From Gammaproteobacteria bacterium (lineage in GTDB: Bacteria > Pseudomonadota > Gammaproteobacteria > Pseudomonadales > Azotimanducaceae): DNA of 64,000 nucleotides. Positions 17,166 through 26,087 of this stretch are shown here, in pieces. The position numbers and the translations under genes were made by a program. Within the stretch, counting starts at the first letter, position 1. Each line of letters begins with the position of its first letter. The notes beneath the pieces are model-generated. The model was not told the origin of the DNA. It ran no database searches and saw only the letters and a program-made list of their open reading frames with translations. The DNA is taken from the NCBI GenBank assembly GCA_028821405.1, contig JAPPGK010000107.1, forward strand, positions 57,657 through 121,656. Reading direction: 5' to 3'.

Positions 17166-18773
17166 TCAAGCTGGATCGGAGTCGCGAATCGCAAGCATCC
17201 CGTCGAAGCTACTTCCCATGGGCATGCCCGGTCCGGGCAGCCGGGTTCCCTCGGAAACACCCTCGGAGACGCCCGCAGATGCTGCCGGAAACTGAGGTCG
17301 CAAGGCCGGCTCAATCACCTCGCCGTCCCGGCTGACGAATGCGAAGCCATCGTCCTCGACGGTGATGTGGAACGCGCCGTGGTGCAGCAGCCGATGATGC
17401 GCGCTGCACAGCAGCACCAGGTTCGATAGCCGCGTCTCGCCGCCGTCGATCCAGTGCTTCACATGATGCGCCTCGACATAGCGCTGATGCGGACAACCGG
17501 GGAAGCGGCAGCGGTTGTGGTCGCGCAGCTTCAAGGCGCGCAGCAGCGGGGCCGGCACGATGCGCCGCCGGCGTTCGTAGTTCAGCGCCTTGCCCTCGGC
17601 ATCCTCTATGAACTCCGTGAGGTCGGCGTCGCAGGCGATCTGCCGGGCGTCCTCCTCGTCGACGCCCCAGTCCGGCTCGACGTGGAAGCGGGCGCCGCCC
17701 TGTGCCGCCCGTTCGGCGAGTTCGTTGCGGTCGATAGTGAGCATGACCTCGTAGCGCTGGCCGGCACGCCGGTGCCGGGGACCGGGGCCGTTCGCGAGGT
17801 AGCGCTCGGCCACGTCAACTAGCGCGTCGGCATAGCGTTGTCTCGCGTTCGAGACTTCAAACACCAGCGAGGCCGGCAGATCGTCGGCCTCGGCAGGCTG
17901 GTCGTCGGCAACATCCCCGGTTGCACACTCCGTTTCTGCGGAAACGCCGCCGGAATGGTCCGCGACCCCGTCCGCAGCCGCCGCGATTTTCGCGGAACCG
18001 CTCATCTCCCGGTTCGCCACCGGTACCGGCACCGTCGGTTCGGCGAGGGGTTCGTCGTCCGCCGGTTCTGGATCCGCATCTACAGTATCGGGACCATCTC
18101 CCGCCAGCAGGGCTTCGTAGTATGCCTCCCGTTCGTCCAGCCGGGCGTCGACGACCATTTGCAGCGCCTTGATCACGAGCGCGCCCCGCTCCGCGGGCAC
18201 TTGTGCAGTGACCACGCACATGCCGTCCTCGTAGTACCAACTCAGACCCCGCCGCTGCTCGCTCGAGACCCGTTCCCTGTCGACTCTGTCGACCCGCTCG
18301 TAGGTCCGGACCAGGCTCTCCAGCTGCGCCGCGCTGCTGCGCCCGGCGATCTCCAGCAGTGTGGCTTCGGTCTCCCGCGTCGCCACCCGCGTGATGGCGC
18401 GCACCTTGGAGTAGCTCAGGACCCCGTCGCGGAACGCCGCGTCGATGCGCGGCAGCCGTGCCAGCGCCCGGCCGATGCGGATGCGTTCCCGGGCGGCACA
18501 GGGACCCAGCCCGCAGCGGTGGTCCAGCCAGTTGCCGAGGCTGCAGTAGCCGCGCTCGTCCCAGCCGCGGGAGCGGTCCATGGCGGCAACGAGCTTGACG
18601 AAGCGCCAGTCGGCGAGGTTGATGTGGGCGGCCATGTCGGTGACGGCGCGACGCAGTTCGGCGGGGTCGTCGGGGATGAAGTCGAGCTCCGGGTCTTCTT
18701 CGAGGCCGGGGTAGTCGGCATATTCGGAATCGAACTCGGCGTATTGCGCGGTTTCTTCGGAGGGTTGGAACAT
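17166..18773 (-). CDS. DUF222 / HNH endonuclease family protein (13E12-like)
   Basis: 535 residues from ATG 18773. Another in-frame ATG at 18842 falls inside the predicted -35 box, so it is rejected. Residues ~30-330 form the DUF222 helical region (GWDERGYCSLGNWLDHRCGL, SYSKVRAITRV), interrupted by an acidic low-complexity stretch around 220-320. The C-terminus carries a complete HNH nuclease: CRFPGCPHQRYVEAHHVKHW, then LSNLVLLCSAHHRLLHHG, with the paired CxxC-like and His residues. These proteins are often multicopy and their biological role is uncertain; DNA cleavage is inferred from the HNH motif. It converges with the helicase cassette (129 bp gap). Confidence 0.88.
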   Translation of the reverse strand: MFQPSEETAQYAEFDSEYADYPGLEEDPELDFIPDDPAELRRAVTDMAAHINLADWRFVKLVAAMDRSRGWDERGYCSLGNWLDHRCGLGPCAARERIRIGRALARLPRIDAAFRDGVLSYSKVRAITRVATRETEATLLEIAGRSSAAQLESLVRTYERVDRVDRERVSSEQRRGLSWYYEDGMCVVTAQVPAERGALVIKALQMVVDARLDEREAYYEALLAGDGPDTVDADPEPADDEPLAEPTVPVPVANREMSGSAKIAAAADGVADHSGGVSAETECATGDVADDQPAEADDLPASLVFEVSNARQRYADALVDVAERYLANGPGPRHRRAGQRYEVMLTIDRNELAERAAQGGARFHVEPDWGVDEEDARQIACDADLTEFIEDAEGKALNYERRRRIVPAPLLRALKLRDHNRCRFPGCPHQRYVEAHHVKHWIDGGETRLSNLVLLCSAHHRLLHHGAFHITVEDDGFAFVSRDGEVIEPALRPQFPAASAGVSEGVSEGTRLPGPGMPMGSSFDGMLAIRDSDPA

Positions 18774-18804
18774 CGTTGTGACTACCGATTCGGCAACGCG
18801 ATGA

Positions 18805-18842
18805 ATACTGGATATAATACCAGTATGACCGGCGTTTGTCAT
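18805..18842 (-). promoter_or_regulatory. Promoter with LexA-like palindromic operator
   Basis: On the minus strand a -35 ATGACA (18842-18837), 17-bp spacer and -10 TATTAT (18819-18814) match sigma-70 elements with one mismatch each. The -10 lies in the centre of a perfect inverted repeat, ATACTGG-N8-CCAGTAT (18805-18826). The layout resembles the gammaproteobacterial SOS box (CTG-N10-CAG with an AT-rich core) except that the fourth base of each half-site is G/C rather than T/A. It lies 32 bp upstream of the DUF222-HNH start and would repress that gene. The match is by eye; the repressor is not identified. Confidence 0.6.
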
Positions 18843-18973
18843 TGTTTTATTTGAAAATATCTAGGCACCGGTATCCGGGATGCCCGGGCTGCACTGGTCA
18901 GGAGGACGGCCAATTGGCGCCGAGATCGACGGCGGGGGCGTGAAGACTACGCTCGTCGAGGTGATTCAATCAC

Positions 18974-20527
18974 TCACGGTCGGTAGCTAGGCCCGCTCCC
19001 CGGCCCCAACTGGGTCCGCACGACCTGCCACGCATCCTCAATGAAGTCCGCCAAGAGCGGCCGCGTGTCCCGCGGGTCGATGATCTCCTCGATGCCGAAG
19101 GCGTGGGCGTTGCGGAACGGCGACGAGATCGCTTGTAAGCGGGCTTCGATCTCCTGCCGCCGCGCCTCGGGATCCGGGGCGTTCTCGATATCGCGCTTAT
19201 AGGCGATGGCAGTGCCGCCCTCGATGTGCATCGAGCCGCCGTGGGTGGAAGGCCAGCAATAGCGGCGGTACAAGCCGTCGCCGCCCCGTTGATGCAGGCC
19301 CCCGGCGACGCCGTATAGCTGCCGCAGCACGAAGCAGATGTAGGGCGTCTTGCTCTGTGTGAGCGTGGTGACTACGCGCGCGCCGGCCCGGACGATGCCG
19401 AGTTCCTCCTGGGCACGGCCCACCGAGAAACCCGGTTCGTCGGCGAAGTAGACCAGCGGCAGATGGAAGGTGTCGCAGAGCTCGATCAGGCGGATGGTCT
19501 TCTCGCCGGTGGCGATGTCCATGGAACCGCCGTTGTACTTCGGGTGGTTGGCCATGACACCGACCGGATGGCCGTTCACGCGGGCGAGGCCGGTAACGCG
19601 GGCGCGACCGTAGTAGGGGCCAATCTCGAAGAAGCTGTCCTTGTCCACGACGGCATCCACGATCAGCCGGGGGTCGTAGATGCGGCGTCGATTGCGGGGC
19701 ACGGCGGAGATCAAGGATTCCTCCCGCCGCTGGGGATCGTCGTACGGCTCGATCACGGGTGGCGCTTCCCAGACGTTCGCCGGAAGGTACGAGAGAAAAC
19801 GACGGATCTGGCGGATGGCATCCGGTTCGTCTTCCGCGAGGTTCATGATGACGCCGTTCCTGACCTGGATCCGTTCGTCGCCCAAGTCCTCCTTGGTGAT
19901 GACTTGCCCCGTCGCTTGCTCGACCACCTTGGGTCCGGCCACGAACACCTGGCTGGTGTGGCGCACCATCACGTTGAAGTGGCACATGCACGCCTGCACG
20001 GCGGGCAGTCCCGCCACGGACCCGAGCACGGCGGACACCACGGGAACGAACTGCAGCAACTCGGCGGAGAGGTTCGTGCCCGCGTTGCCCGGCAGGTAGG
20101 TGCGGCCTATCTTCTCGAAGGTCTTGACGCTACCGCCAGTGGCGTCGAGGAGCCGCACGTAGGGGATGCGGGCTTGCAGCGCGAACCGTTCCGCGAAGCC
20201 GCCCTTGTTGCCGACAGCGGCGTCGGCGGAACCGCCACGGATGGTGAAGTCGCCGCCCGAGACCGCGACCTTGCGGCCGTCGATGCGAACCGTGCCCACC
20301 ACCGAGTTCGCTGGTTTCAACGCAACGACAGCGTCGTCTTCCCATTGCGCCGTGCCAGCAATGCTGCCGACTTCGTGGAAGGTGCCGGAATCTTCGAGAA
20401 GCCCGATCCGCTCGCGGACCGTCAGCCGGCCCCGGGAGTGGTGAAAGGCGACGCTGTCCGCGCCGCCCATCTCCTTGGCGAACTCGGTCTGCCTGCGGAG
20501 TTCGTCGACTTCCTTTTCCCAGCTCAT
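18974..20527 (-). CDS. Acyl-CoA carboxylase carboxyltransferase (beta) subunit
   Basis: 517 residues from ATG 20527 (MSWEKEVDELRRQ); an upstream ATG at 20566 would run into the preceding gene. It contains the crotonase-like carboxyltransferase halves: an N-terminal half with RERIGLLEDSGTFHEVGS and ADAAVGNKGG, and a C-terminal half with PVGVMANHPKYNGGSMD and GARVVTTLTQSKTPYICFV. Proteins of this type transfer CO2 from biotin to acyl-CoA (propionyl-, methylcrotonyl- or geranyl-CoA class) or belong to related decarboxylases. No biotin carboxylase or biotin carrier gene is nearby, so the substrate and partner are open. It is downstream of the nitronate monooxygenase gene by 10 bp, probably one operon. 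Confidence 0.85.
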   Translation of the reverse strand: MSWEKEVDELRRQTEFAKEMGGADSVAFHHSRGRLTVRERIGLLEDSGTFHEVGSIAGTAQWEDDAVVALKPANSVVGTVRIDGRKVAVSGGDFTIRGGSADAAVGNKGGFAERFALQARIPYVRLLDATGGSVKTFEKIGRTYLPGNAGTNLSAELLQFVPVVSAVLGSVAGLPAVQACMCHFNVMVRHTSQVFVAGPKVVEQATGQVITKEDLGDERIQVRNGVIMNLAEDEPDAIRQIRRFLSYLPANVWEAPPVIEPYDDPQRREESLISAVPRNRRRIYDPRLIVDAVVDKDSFFEIGPYYGRARVTGLARVNGHPVGVMANHPKYNGGSMDIATGEKTIRLIELCDTFHLPLVYFADEPGFSVGRAQEELGIVRAGARVVTTLTQSKTPYICFVLRQLYGVAGGLHQRGGDGLYRRYCWPSTHGGSMHIEGGTAIAYKRDIENAPDPEARRQEIEARLQAISSPFRNAHAFGIEEIIDPRDTRPLLADFIEDAWQVVRTQLGPGSGPSYRP

Positions 20528-20537
20528 GGGCGACTTC

Positions 20538-21683
20538 CTATGCCGCGTCGTCCTCCATGAACCCATTCAGCCGCTCGGTGGCTTCCAGGAAGTCCTCCAT
20601 GAAGTCGTAGACCACCTGCCGCGCGGACTGGACCTGGTTCATGAGTCCCACGGCCTGGCCGACGAAGTAGGTCGTCAACTGCTTGGCGCCGGGATGCCCG
20701 GTCTCTGCGAGGCGGGCGATCTTGCCGAGCGCGGGTTCGCTGATCAGTTGCTGCAACGGCATGGGCAGCGGATCGGGCGCCTCCTCGGCGTGCCAGGCAT
20801 CGGTCCACGGCGAACGCAGTTGGCGGGTGTACTTGCCGGTGCGACTCCGCGAACGGACGGTCTGGCGAGAACTGGCAGCCAGGAATTTCTCCTTGACCGC
20901 CGGCGCGGTCTCCGCTTCCGCGGTTGTGAGCCACACAGAGCCGGTCCACGCACCGTGGGCGCCCATCGCCATGACGGCCGCCATCTGCCGGCCCGTCGCG
21001 ATGCCGCCCGCGGCGAGGATTGGAATCTCGCCGTAGGGCTTGGTCGCCTCGATCACCTCGGGGATCAACACCAGCGTCGAGACCTCGCCGCAGTGGCCGC
21101 CGGCTTCGGTTCCGGATACCACCAGGATGTCGGTGCCGGCCTCGGCGTGTTTGATGGCGTGCTCTCGGGCACCGCAAAGCGCGGCGACAGGGACGCCCTC
21201 GCGCCGGCCGCGTTCGAGCATGAACGGCGGCGGGACGCCCAGGGCATTGGCGACGAGCTTGATGGGATGCGCGAATGCCGCGTCGAGAACGATGGACGCG
21301 CCTTTCTCGCGCATGTTGTCCCCCACGCCGGCCCGGGGTTGTTCGACGTAGAGGTCGTCGGTGGGTATGTCGTACTGGGCGAGCAGATTGCGCACGTATT
21401 CCTTGTGTTCGGGCGGAATTCGGGCCCGGATCTCGTCCGCGGCCAGGGCTTCTTCCTTGCTGTCCAGACTGGTCGGAACGAGCAGGTCGATGCCGTAGGG
21501 TTTGCCGTTGACTTGGTCGTCGATCCACGACAGCTCGATATCGAGCGTCTCCGGCGAGTGGCCGACGGCGCCGAGCACGCCGAATCCCCCGGCATTGCTC
21601 ACCGCGGCGACCACATCGCGGCAATGACTGAAGGCGACGAGCGGGAACTCGCAGCCGAGCATGTCACATATCGGTGACTTCAC
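20538..21683 (-). CDS. Nitronate monooxygenase family FMN-dependent oxidoreductase
   Basis: 381 residues from GTG 21683, which has a ribosome site (GGGGGAAG) 5-6 bases upstream; the open frame extends further but overlaps the divergent gene. TIM-barrel features of the 2-nitropropane dioxygenase/nitronate monooxygenase family are visible: CEFPLVAFSHCRDVVAAVSN at the N-terminus, FGVLGAVG, VVSGTEAGGHCG and IPILAAGGIATGRQM, the last two being FMN-phosphate-binding loops. It would oxidise nitronates or act in an enoyl-reductase-like role. It is divergent from the DsbA-fold genes and probably co-transcribed with the carboxyltransferase. Confidence 0.87.
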   Translation of the reverse strand: MKSPICDMLGCEFPLVAFSHCRDVVAAVSNAGGFGVLGAVGHSPETLDIELSWIDDQVNGKPYGIDLLVPTSLDSKEEALAADEIRARIPPEHKEYVRNLLAQYDIPTDDLYVEQPRAGVGDNMREKGASIVLDAAFAHPIKLVANALGVPPPFMLERGRREGVPVAALCGAREHAIKHAEAGTDILVVSGTEAGGHCGEVSTLVLIPEVIEATKPYGEIPILAAGGIATGRQMAAVMAMGAHGAWTGSVWLTTAEAETAPAVKEKFLAASSRQTVRSRSRTGKYTRQLRSPWTDAWHAEEAPDPLPMPLQQLISEPALGKIARLAETGHPGAKQLTTYFVGQAVGLMNQVQSARQVVYDFMEDFLEATERLNGFMEDDAA

Positions 21684-21768
21684 AATTCTTCCCCCAAGGA
21701 AATGCGTTGTTGTGGTTATTATGCCGAATAACCGGACGCGCCCGCTCAACGTGTGGAGACCCTGCGCA

Positions 21769-22455
21769 GTGCATCCTCTCGAAACCGACAAGCCCCTGAT
21801 CGTCTACATGGACTTCAAGAGCCCGTACGCCTACCTCGCCAAGGATCCGACCTGGCGACTCGAGGACGACTTCGGCATCGCCATCGACTGGCGGCCCCTG
21901 ACGCTCAACATCCCAAGTTTCCTCGGGTCGGCCAAGGTCAACGAGACGGGCAAGGTTGTCGAGGAGAACCGGACGCCGCGTCAGTGGCAGGGCGTGCGCT
22001 ACGCCTACATGGACGCCAAGCGCTACGCCCGGTTGAAGAACATCCTGATCTACGGGCCGCGCAAGATCTGGGACTCGTCGTTGGCGGGGATTGGGATGTT
22101 GTGGGCCGAGCGCAACGGCCGGGATGTGCTCAAGGGCTACATGGACATCGTCTATGAACGGTTCTGGCGACGGGAACTCGACATCGAAGACGAGGGCGTG
22201 GTGGCCGGCGTGGTTGCCGAGGCGGGTGGGGACGAGCAAGGGTTTCTCGCCTTCCTCAGGGGCGAAGGTCGCCGCGAACACGACGACCTTCAGGCGCAAC
22301 TACACGGTTCGGGCATTTTCGGTGTTCCGAGCTACGTGATCGACGGCGAAGTCTTTTTCGGCCGCGAACACCTGCCGGCGATCCGCTGGGTGCTCGGCGG
22401 GCGGCAGGGGCCGCCGCCGGATGTGGCCTACGACCGGTTCGAGCCAGCGCAGTGA
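21769..22455 (+). CDS. DsbA-fold protein, HCCA isomerase-like, first copy
   Basis: 228 residues if translated from GTG 21769; ATGs at 21661 and 21721 are in frame, but the former overlaps the divergent gene. Residues 14 onward, VYMDFKSPYAYLAK, form the first strand and helix of a DsbA/glutathione-S-transferase kappa fold in which a Ser-Pro replaces the CxxC of oxidoreductases. This is as in 2-hydroxychromene-2-carboxylate isomerases. The C-terminal cis-proline region IFGVPSYVIDGEVFFGREHL is typical. It likely isomerises an aromatic or CoA-linked intermediate with glutathione, which is inference. It overlaps the next, related gene by 4 bp. Confidence 0.78.
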   Translation: MHPLETDKPLIVYMDFKSPYAYLAKDPTWRLEDDFGIAIDWRPLTLNIPSFLGSAKVNETGKVVEENRTPRQWQGVRYAYMDAKRYARLKNILIYGPRKIWDSSLAGIGMLWAERNGRDVLKGYMDIVYERFWRRELDIEDEGVVAGVVAEAGGDEQGFLAFLRGEGRREHDDLQAQLHGSGIFGVPSYVIDGEVFFGREHLPAIRWVLGGRQGPPPDVAYDRFEPAQ

Positions 22456-23048
22456 TCGGCTTCGCGTTCGACTACATCAGTACCGCGTCGTTGCTGGCGT
22501 TCGCACCGACCTGCGCCTTGGCGGACGAGTTGGGGGTTGGCATCGAGTGGCTGCCCGTGCCCGGCAACGCCCGCCCGGCCGCGGTAGGTGCCAAGCGGGG
22601 CGATGAGTCCGTCTCCGAACGACATAGCCGCGTTCGCGCGGAATACGTCGCGATGGATGTGGCCCGCTACGCCCGGTGGCAGGGCATCGAGATCAACCGC
22701 GATGCGAACGGGGTCGACTCGGCCTTGGCCTGCGCCGGCGGCCTTTGGGCGGATCGACACGGCGTTGCGCGGGCCTACCACCATCAGGTTTTCACCGATT
22801 TCTGGGCGGGTCGCCTCGATATCGAAGACGTCGCGACGCTCGGAGCCGTGCTCGGCGGACTCGGTGCCCCGGGTTTCGACGGTGAAGGCTTCGAAGCGCC
22901 ATTGGCCGCGTACAAGGCGTCCGTCGACGATCGCGGCGTGCATACGCTGCCGGCGTACCTGGTCGAGGAGCAGGTGTTCGTCGGTCGGGCACACCTGCCG
23001 ATGATCCGTTGGTTGTTGCAGGGTCGGAACGGACCCGGACCGCTTTAG
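22452..23048 (+). CDS. DsbA-fold protein, HCCA isomerase-like, second copy
   Basis: 198 residues starting at GTG (GTGA overlap with the first copy). It begins FAFDYISTASLLAFAPTCAL, the same strand-helix pattern, and ends with HTLPAYLVEEQVFVGRAHLP, matching the cis-proline segment of the upstream protein. It lacks the CxxC of thiol oxidases. Sequence has diverged well from its neighbour, so the duplication is old or the two form a heterodimer (inference). The stop overlaps the GTG start of the YejA-type gene by one base, putting all of these in one operon. Confidence 0.75.
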   Translation: MIGFAFDYISTASLLAFAPTCALADELGVGIEWLPVPGNARPAAVGAKRGDESVSERHSRVRAEYVAMDVARYARWQGIEINRDANGVDSALACAGGLWADRHGVARAYHHQVFTDFWAGRLDIEDVATLGAVLGGLGAPGFDGEGFEAPLAAYKASVDDRGVHTLPAYLVEEQVFVGRAHLPMIRWLLQGRNGPGPL

Positions 23049-24937
23049 TGAAACGTCGCACCAGCCGGTTTGTCGAGGCGATGCGTGGCGCATTGGCACC
23101 CGCGGTACTCGTATACGGGTCCACGTTCGCGGTGGGCGGCGAGCCAAGCCACGGTTTCGCGTATTTCGGCGACCTGAAGTACCCGAAGGACATGGTCCGG
23201 TTCGACTACGCCAATCCGGATGCGCCGAAGGGCGGCGTGATCAGGATGCCGGGCATCGGGTCGTTCAACAACCTAAACCCCTACGTCGACAAGGGGATTC
23301 TTCCCTACTTCATGGACCCGCGTCTCGGCTCGGCGATCTACGACCCGCTGATGAAGGCATCGGAAGACGAGTTGGCTTCGTACTACGGCCTGCTCGCCGA
23401 GAGCGTGGAAGTCGCCGACGACTACGGTTGGGTCACCTACACGCTGCGCGAGGACGCCTACTGGCACGATGGCCAACCCGTGACCGTGGACGACGTCCTT
23501 TGGACGTTCGACATGCTCAAGACCGAGGCGTCGATCAGCTGGCGAAGCGCCTACCGGGACATCGTCGCGCTCGAACGCGTGGGACCGCGTTCGTTCAAGT
23601 TCGTGTTCAGCGAGGATGCGGAAAAGACTCCGCAACTCATCGTCCAGACCACCGGATTCACCACGCTTCCCAAGCACTATTGGGAGAACCGGGACTTCGG
23701 CGCGACCACCCTGGAGCCGCCGTTGGGCAACAGCGCCTACCGGGTCGGCAAGATGGAGGCCGGCCACAGGATCGCCTTCGAACGGGTCGAGGACTATTGG
23801 GCCCGAGATCTCAACATCGCCGTGGGCCACTACAACTTCGACCGCTTCGAGGTGATCTACTTCTTCGACGAGAACGTCATGCTCCAGGCGATGCGGGCGG
23901 GCGTCTTCGACTACTACCGGGACCAGAACGAGGCCACGTGGGCAACCGCCTACGACTTCGAGGCCCATCGCCAGGGCCTGTTTCTCAAGGAGGCCTACAC
24001 GATGGGCCCGTCCTACGGGATGCACTACGGTGTCGTATTGAACACGCGACGCGAGCTGTTCAAGGACATTCGGATCCGGGAGGCGCTGACGCTCGCCTAC
24101 AACTTCGAGTGGGCGAACCGGGTCTACTGGCACGACGGCATGGCGCGCAACAACAGCTACTTCATGCTCTCCGGCATGCAGGCCAAGGGGTTGCCGGGCG
24201 AAGCGGAACTCGAAATCCTGGAACCGTTTCGCGGCCGGATTCCGGAGCGCGTGTTCACCCATCCCGTCGAGTTGCCGAAGAACCGCGCATTCGGTCGGAA
24301 CCGCGAAGAACTTGAGAGGGCCCATGCGCTGCTCGTCGACGCGGGCTGGGTGGTGCGGGATTTCGTACGCGTCAACGAAGTGACCGGCGAGCCGTTGACC
24401 TTCGAGTTCGCGGTCTCCTCGGTCGCCCACGAGCGAATGCTGGTTCCGTTCGTGGACAACCTCAAACGGCTCGGCATCCTAGCGGTCCTGCGCAGGATGG
24501 AAAACAACCTCATGGTCAACCGGCTGCGCACCTACGACTTCGACACGACGATCCGCAAGTTCTACACGTTCAAGATTCCGCAACCGGCCCGGTTGCGCAG
24601 CCAGTTCACGTCCCGCTACGCCGACCCGCCGAACATGACCAACTACGCGGGCATCAAGGATCCCGTCGTCGACTTCCTCGTCGAGAAGGTGATCAGCGCC
24701 GCCACGGAAGAACAGATGAACATCGCGGGGCAAGCGCTCGACCGGGTGCTGCTGTGGAGCTTCTACCTGATTCCGGAAGGCTACCCGGTGGGGCGCAAGA
24801 TCGTGTATTGGGACCGCTTCGGTCATCCGCCGTTGGGCGTCGAGCACATGAACTGGACGGGATTTCCGCACCTGTGGTGGTTCGATGCCGCCAAGAGTGC
24901 ACGGGTGGACGCGTGGCTTGCCGGGCATGGCGAGTAG
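23048..24937 (+). CDS. yejA: Periplasmic oligopeptide-binding protein, YejA type
   Basis: 629 residues from GTG 23048. Signal peptide at about 1-31 (MRGALAPAVLVYGSTFAVGG), then the YejA hallmark start HGFAYFGDLKYPKDMVRFDY and NPDAPKGG. The rest is an SBP_bac_5 fold with DNTxL-like, GxGPY-like and LNTRR segments (YGVVLNTRRELFKDIRIREA). It would capture oligopeptides or microcin-C-like peptides in the periplasm and hand them to the YejB/YejE permeases encoded next. It overlaps the yejB-type gene by 11 bp. Confidence 0.9.
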   Translation: MKRRTSRFVEAMRGALAPAVLVYGSTFAVGGEPSHGFAYFGDLKYPKDMVRFDYANPDAPKGGVIRMPGIGSFNNLNPYVDKGILPYFMDPRLGSAIYDPLMKASEDELASYYGLLAESVEVADDYGWVTYTLREDAYWHDGQPVTVDDVLWTFDMLKTEASISWRSAYRDIVALERVGPRSFKFVFSEDAEKTPQLIVQTTGFTTLPKHYWENRDFGATTLEPPLGNSAYRVGKMEAGHRIAFERVEDYWARDLNIAVGHYNFDRFEVIYFFDENVMLQAMRAGVFDYYRDQNEATWATAYDFEAHRQGLFLKEAYTMGPSYGMHYGVVLNTRRELFKDIRIREALTLAYNFEWANRVYWHDGMARNNSYFMLSGMQAKGLPGEAELEILEPFRGRIPERVFTHPVELPKNRAFGRNREELERAHALLVDAGWVVRDFVRVNEVTGEPLTFEFAVSSVAHERMLVPFVDNLKRLGILAVLRRMENNLMVNRLRTYDFDTTIRKFYTFKIPQPARLRSQFTSRYADPPNMTNYAGIKDPVVDFLVEKVISAATEEQMNIAGQALDRVLLWSFYLIPEGYPVGRKIVYWDRFGHPPLGVEHMNWTGFPHLWWFDAAKSARVDAWLAGHGE

Positions 24938-26087
24938 ATCGGCAACGCGGCGGCAACGCATCCTGGATGCCGTGAAGGCGTTCGCATCAGTCGTCGTCTC
25001 GTCCTATATCTCGCGCCGGATCGCGCTCATCTTCCCGACCCTGATCGGCATCCTGCTGGTCAACTTCGTCATCATCCAGGTTGCGCCGGGCGGTCCGGTG
25101 GATCAAGCCATTGCCCGCCTGCAGGGCGAGGGCGTCGCGGCGACGGCGGCGATCGGCGGGGGCGGAGACGGCGGCCCCGCCGCGCTGGATCCCAGTACGC
25201 CGAGCAGCTACGAGTTCGCACGCGGGATCGATCCGGATCTCATCGAGGAACTCGAACGGCAGTTCGGCTTCGACAAGCCGGCCCATGTGCGCTTCTTCAA
25301 GATGCTTGGCGACTACTTCACGTTCGATTTCGGGATGAGCTTCTACCAGGACGTCGCCGTGGTCGACTTGGTTGTCGAACGGCTTCCGGTGTCGCTGTCG
25401 CTCGGCGGTGCGACGCTCCTCATCGTGTACCTGGTCTCGTTGCCGCTGGGCATCGGCAAGGCGATCCGCGACGGCACGTCGTTCGACGTCGCCACGAGCG
25501 TGTTGATTCTCATCGCCTACGCCATTCCGGGCTTCGTGCTGGCCATGCTGCTGATCATCCTGTTCTGCGGCGGCGAGTACCTGGACTGGTTTCCATTGCG
25601 TGGACTGACATCGGATGACTACGCCGCACTTGGCATCTGGGAGCGCCTAAAGGACCGGGTGTGGCATCTCGCCATGCCCGTCGCGGCGATGGCGGCCGGC
25701 AGTTTCGCGACCTTGACGATGCTGACCAAGAACTCCTTTCTCGATGAAATCGGCAAGCAGTACGTGCTCACCGCCAAGGCCAAGGGCCTGACCCCGCGCC
25801 GCGTTCTCTACGGGCACGTATTCCGCAACGCGATGCTGATCGTCATCGCGGGATTCCCGGCGGCCCTGCTCGGGATCCTCTTCACGGGCGTGATCTTGAT
25901 CGAGGTGATCTTCTCGCTGAACGGCATCGGATTGCTGGGGTTCGAGGCCATCATGACGCGGGACTATCCCATCGTCTTCGGCACGTTGTTCATGTTCACG
26001 CTGCTCGGACTCGTGACGCAGTTGATTGCCGACATCACCTACACGCTGGTCGACCCCCGGATCGACTTCGAGACCCGGGGCACGTGA
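24927..26087 (+). CDS. yejB: Oligopeptide ABC transporter permease, YejB type
   Basis: 386 residues from ATG 24927, which lies inside the end of the yejA-type gene. Multiple membrane helices begin at about residue 30 (ALIFPTLIGILLVNFVIIQV). A long periplasmic loop follows helix 1 (PGGPVDQAIARLQGE), typical of YejB. The cytoplasmic EAA loop is present as DEIGKQYVLTAKAKGLTPRR, which contacts the ATPase. It forms the transmembrane channel with the YejE-type protein; the start of that gene overlaps by 4 bp. Confidence 0.9.
   Translation: MASRSATRRQRILDAVKAFASVVVSSYISRRIALIFPTLIGILLVNFVIIQVAPGGPVDQAIARLQGEGVAATAAIGGGGDGGPAALDPSTPSSYEFARGIDPDLIEELERQFGFDKPAHVRFFKMLGDYFTFDFGMSFYQDVAVVDLVVERLPVSLSLGGATLLIVYLVSLPLGIGKAIRDGTSFDVATSVLILIAYAIPGFVLAMLLIILFCGGEYLDWFPLRGLTSDDYAALGIWERLKDRVWHLAMPVAAMAAGSFATLTMLTKNSFLDEIGKQYVLTAKAKGLTPRRVLYGHVFRNAMLIVIAGFPAALLGILFTGVILIEVIFSLNGIGLLGFEAIMTRDYPIVFGTLFMFTLLGLVTQLIADITYTLVDPRIDFETRGT

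Noticed and set aside
17838-18854. 338-residue plus-strand frame opposite the DUF222-HNH gene
   Set aside because: Antisense shadow with compositionally biased sequence and no domain.
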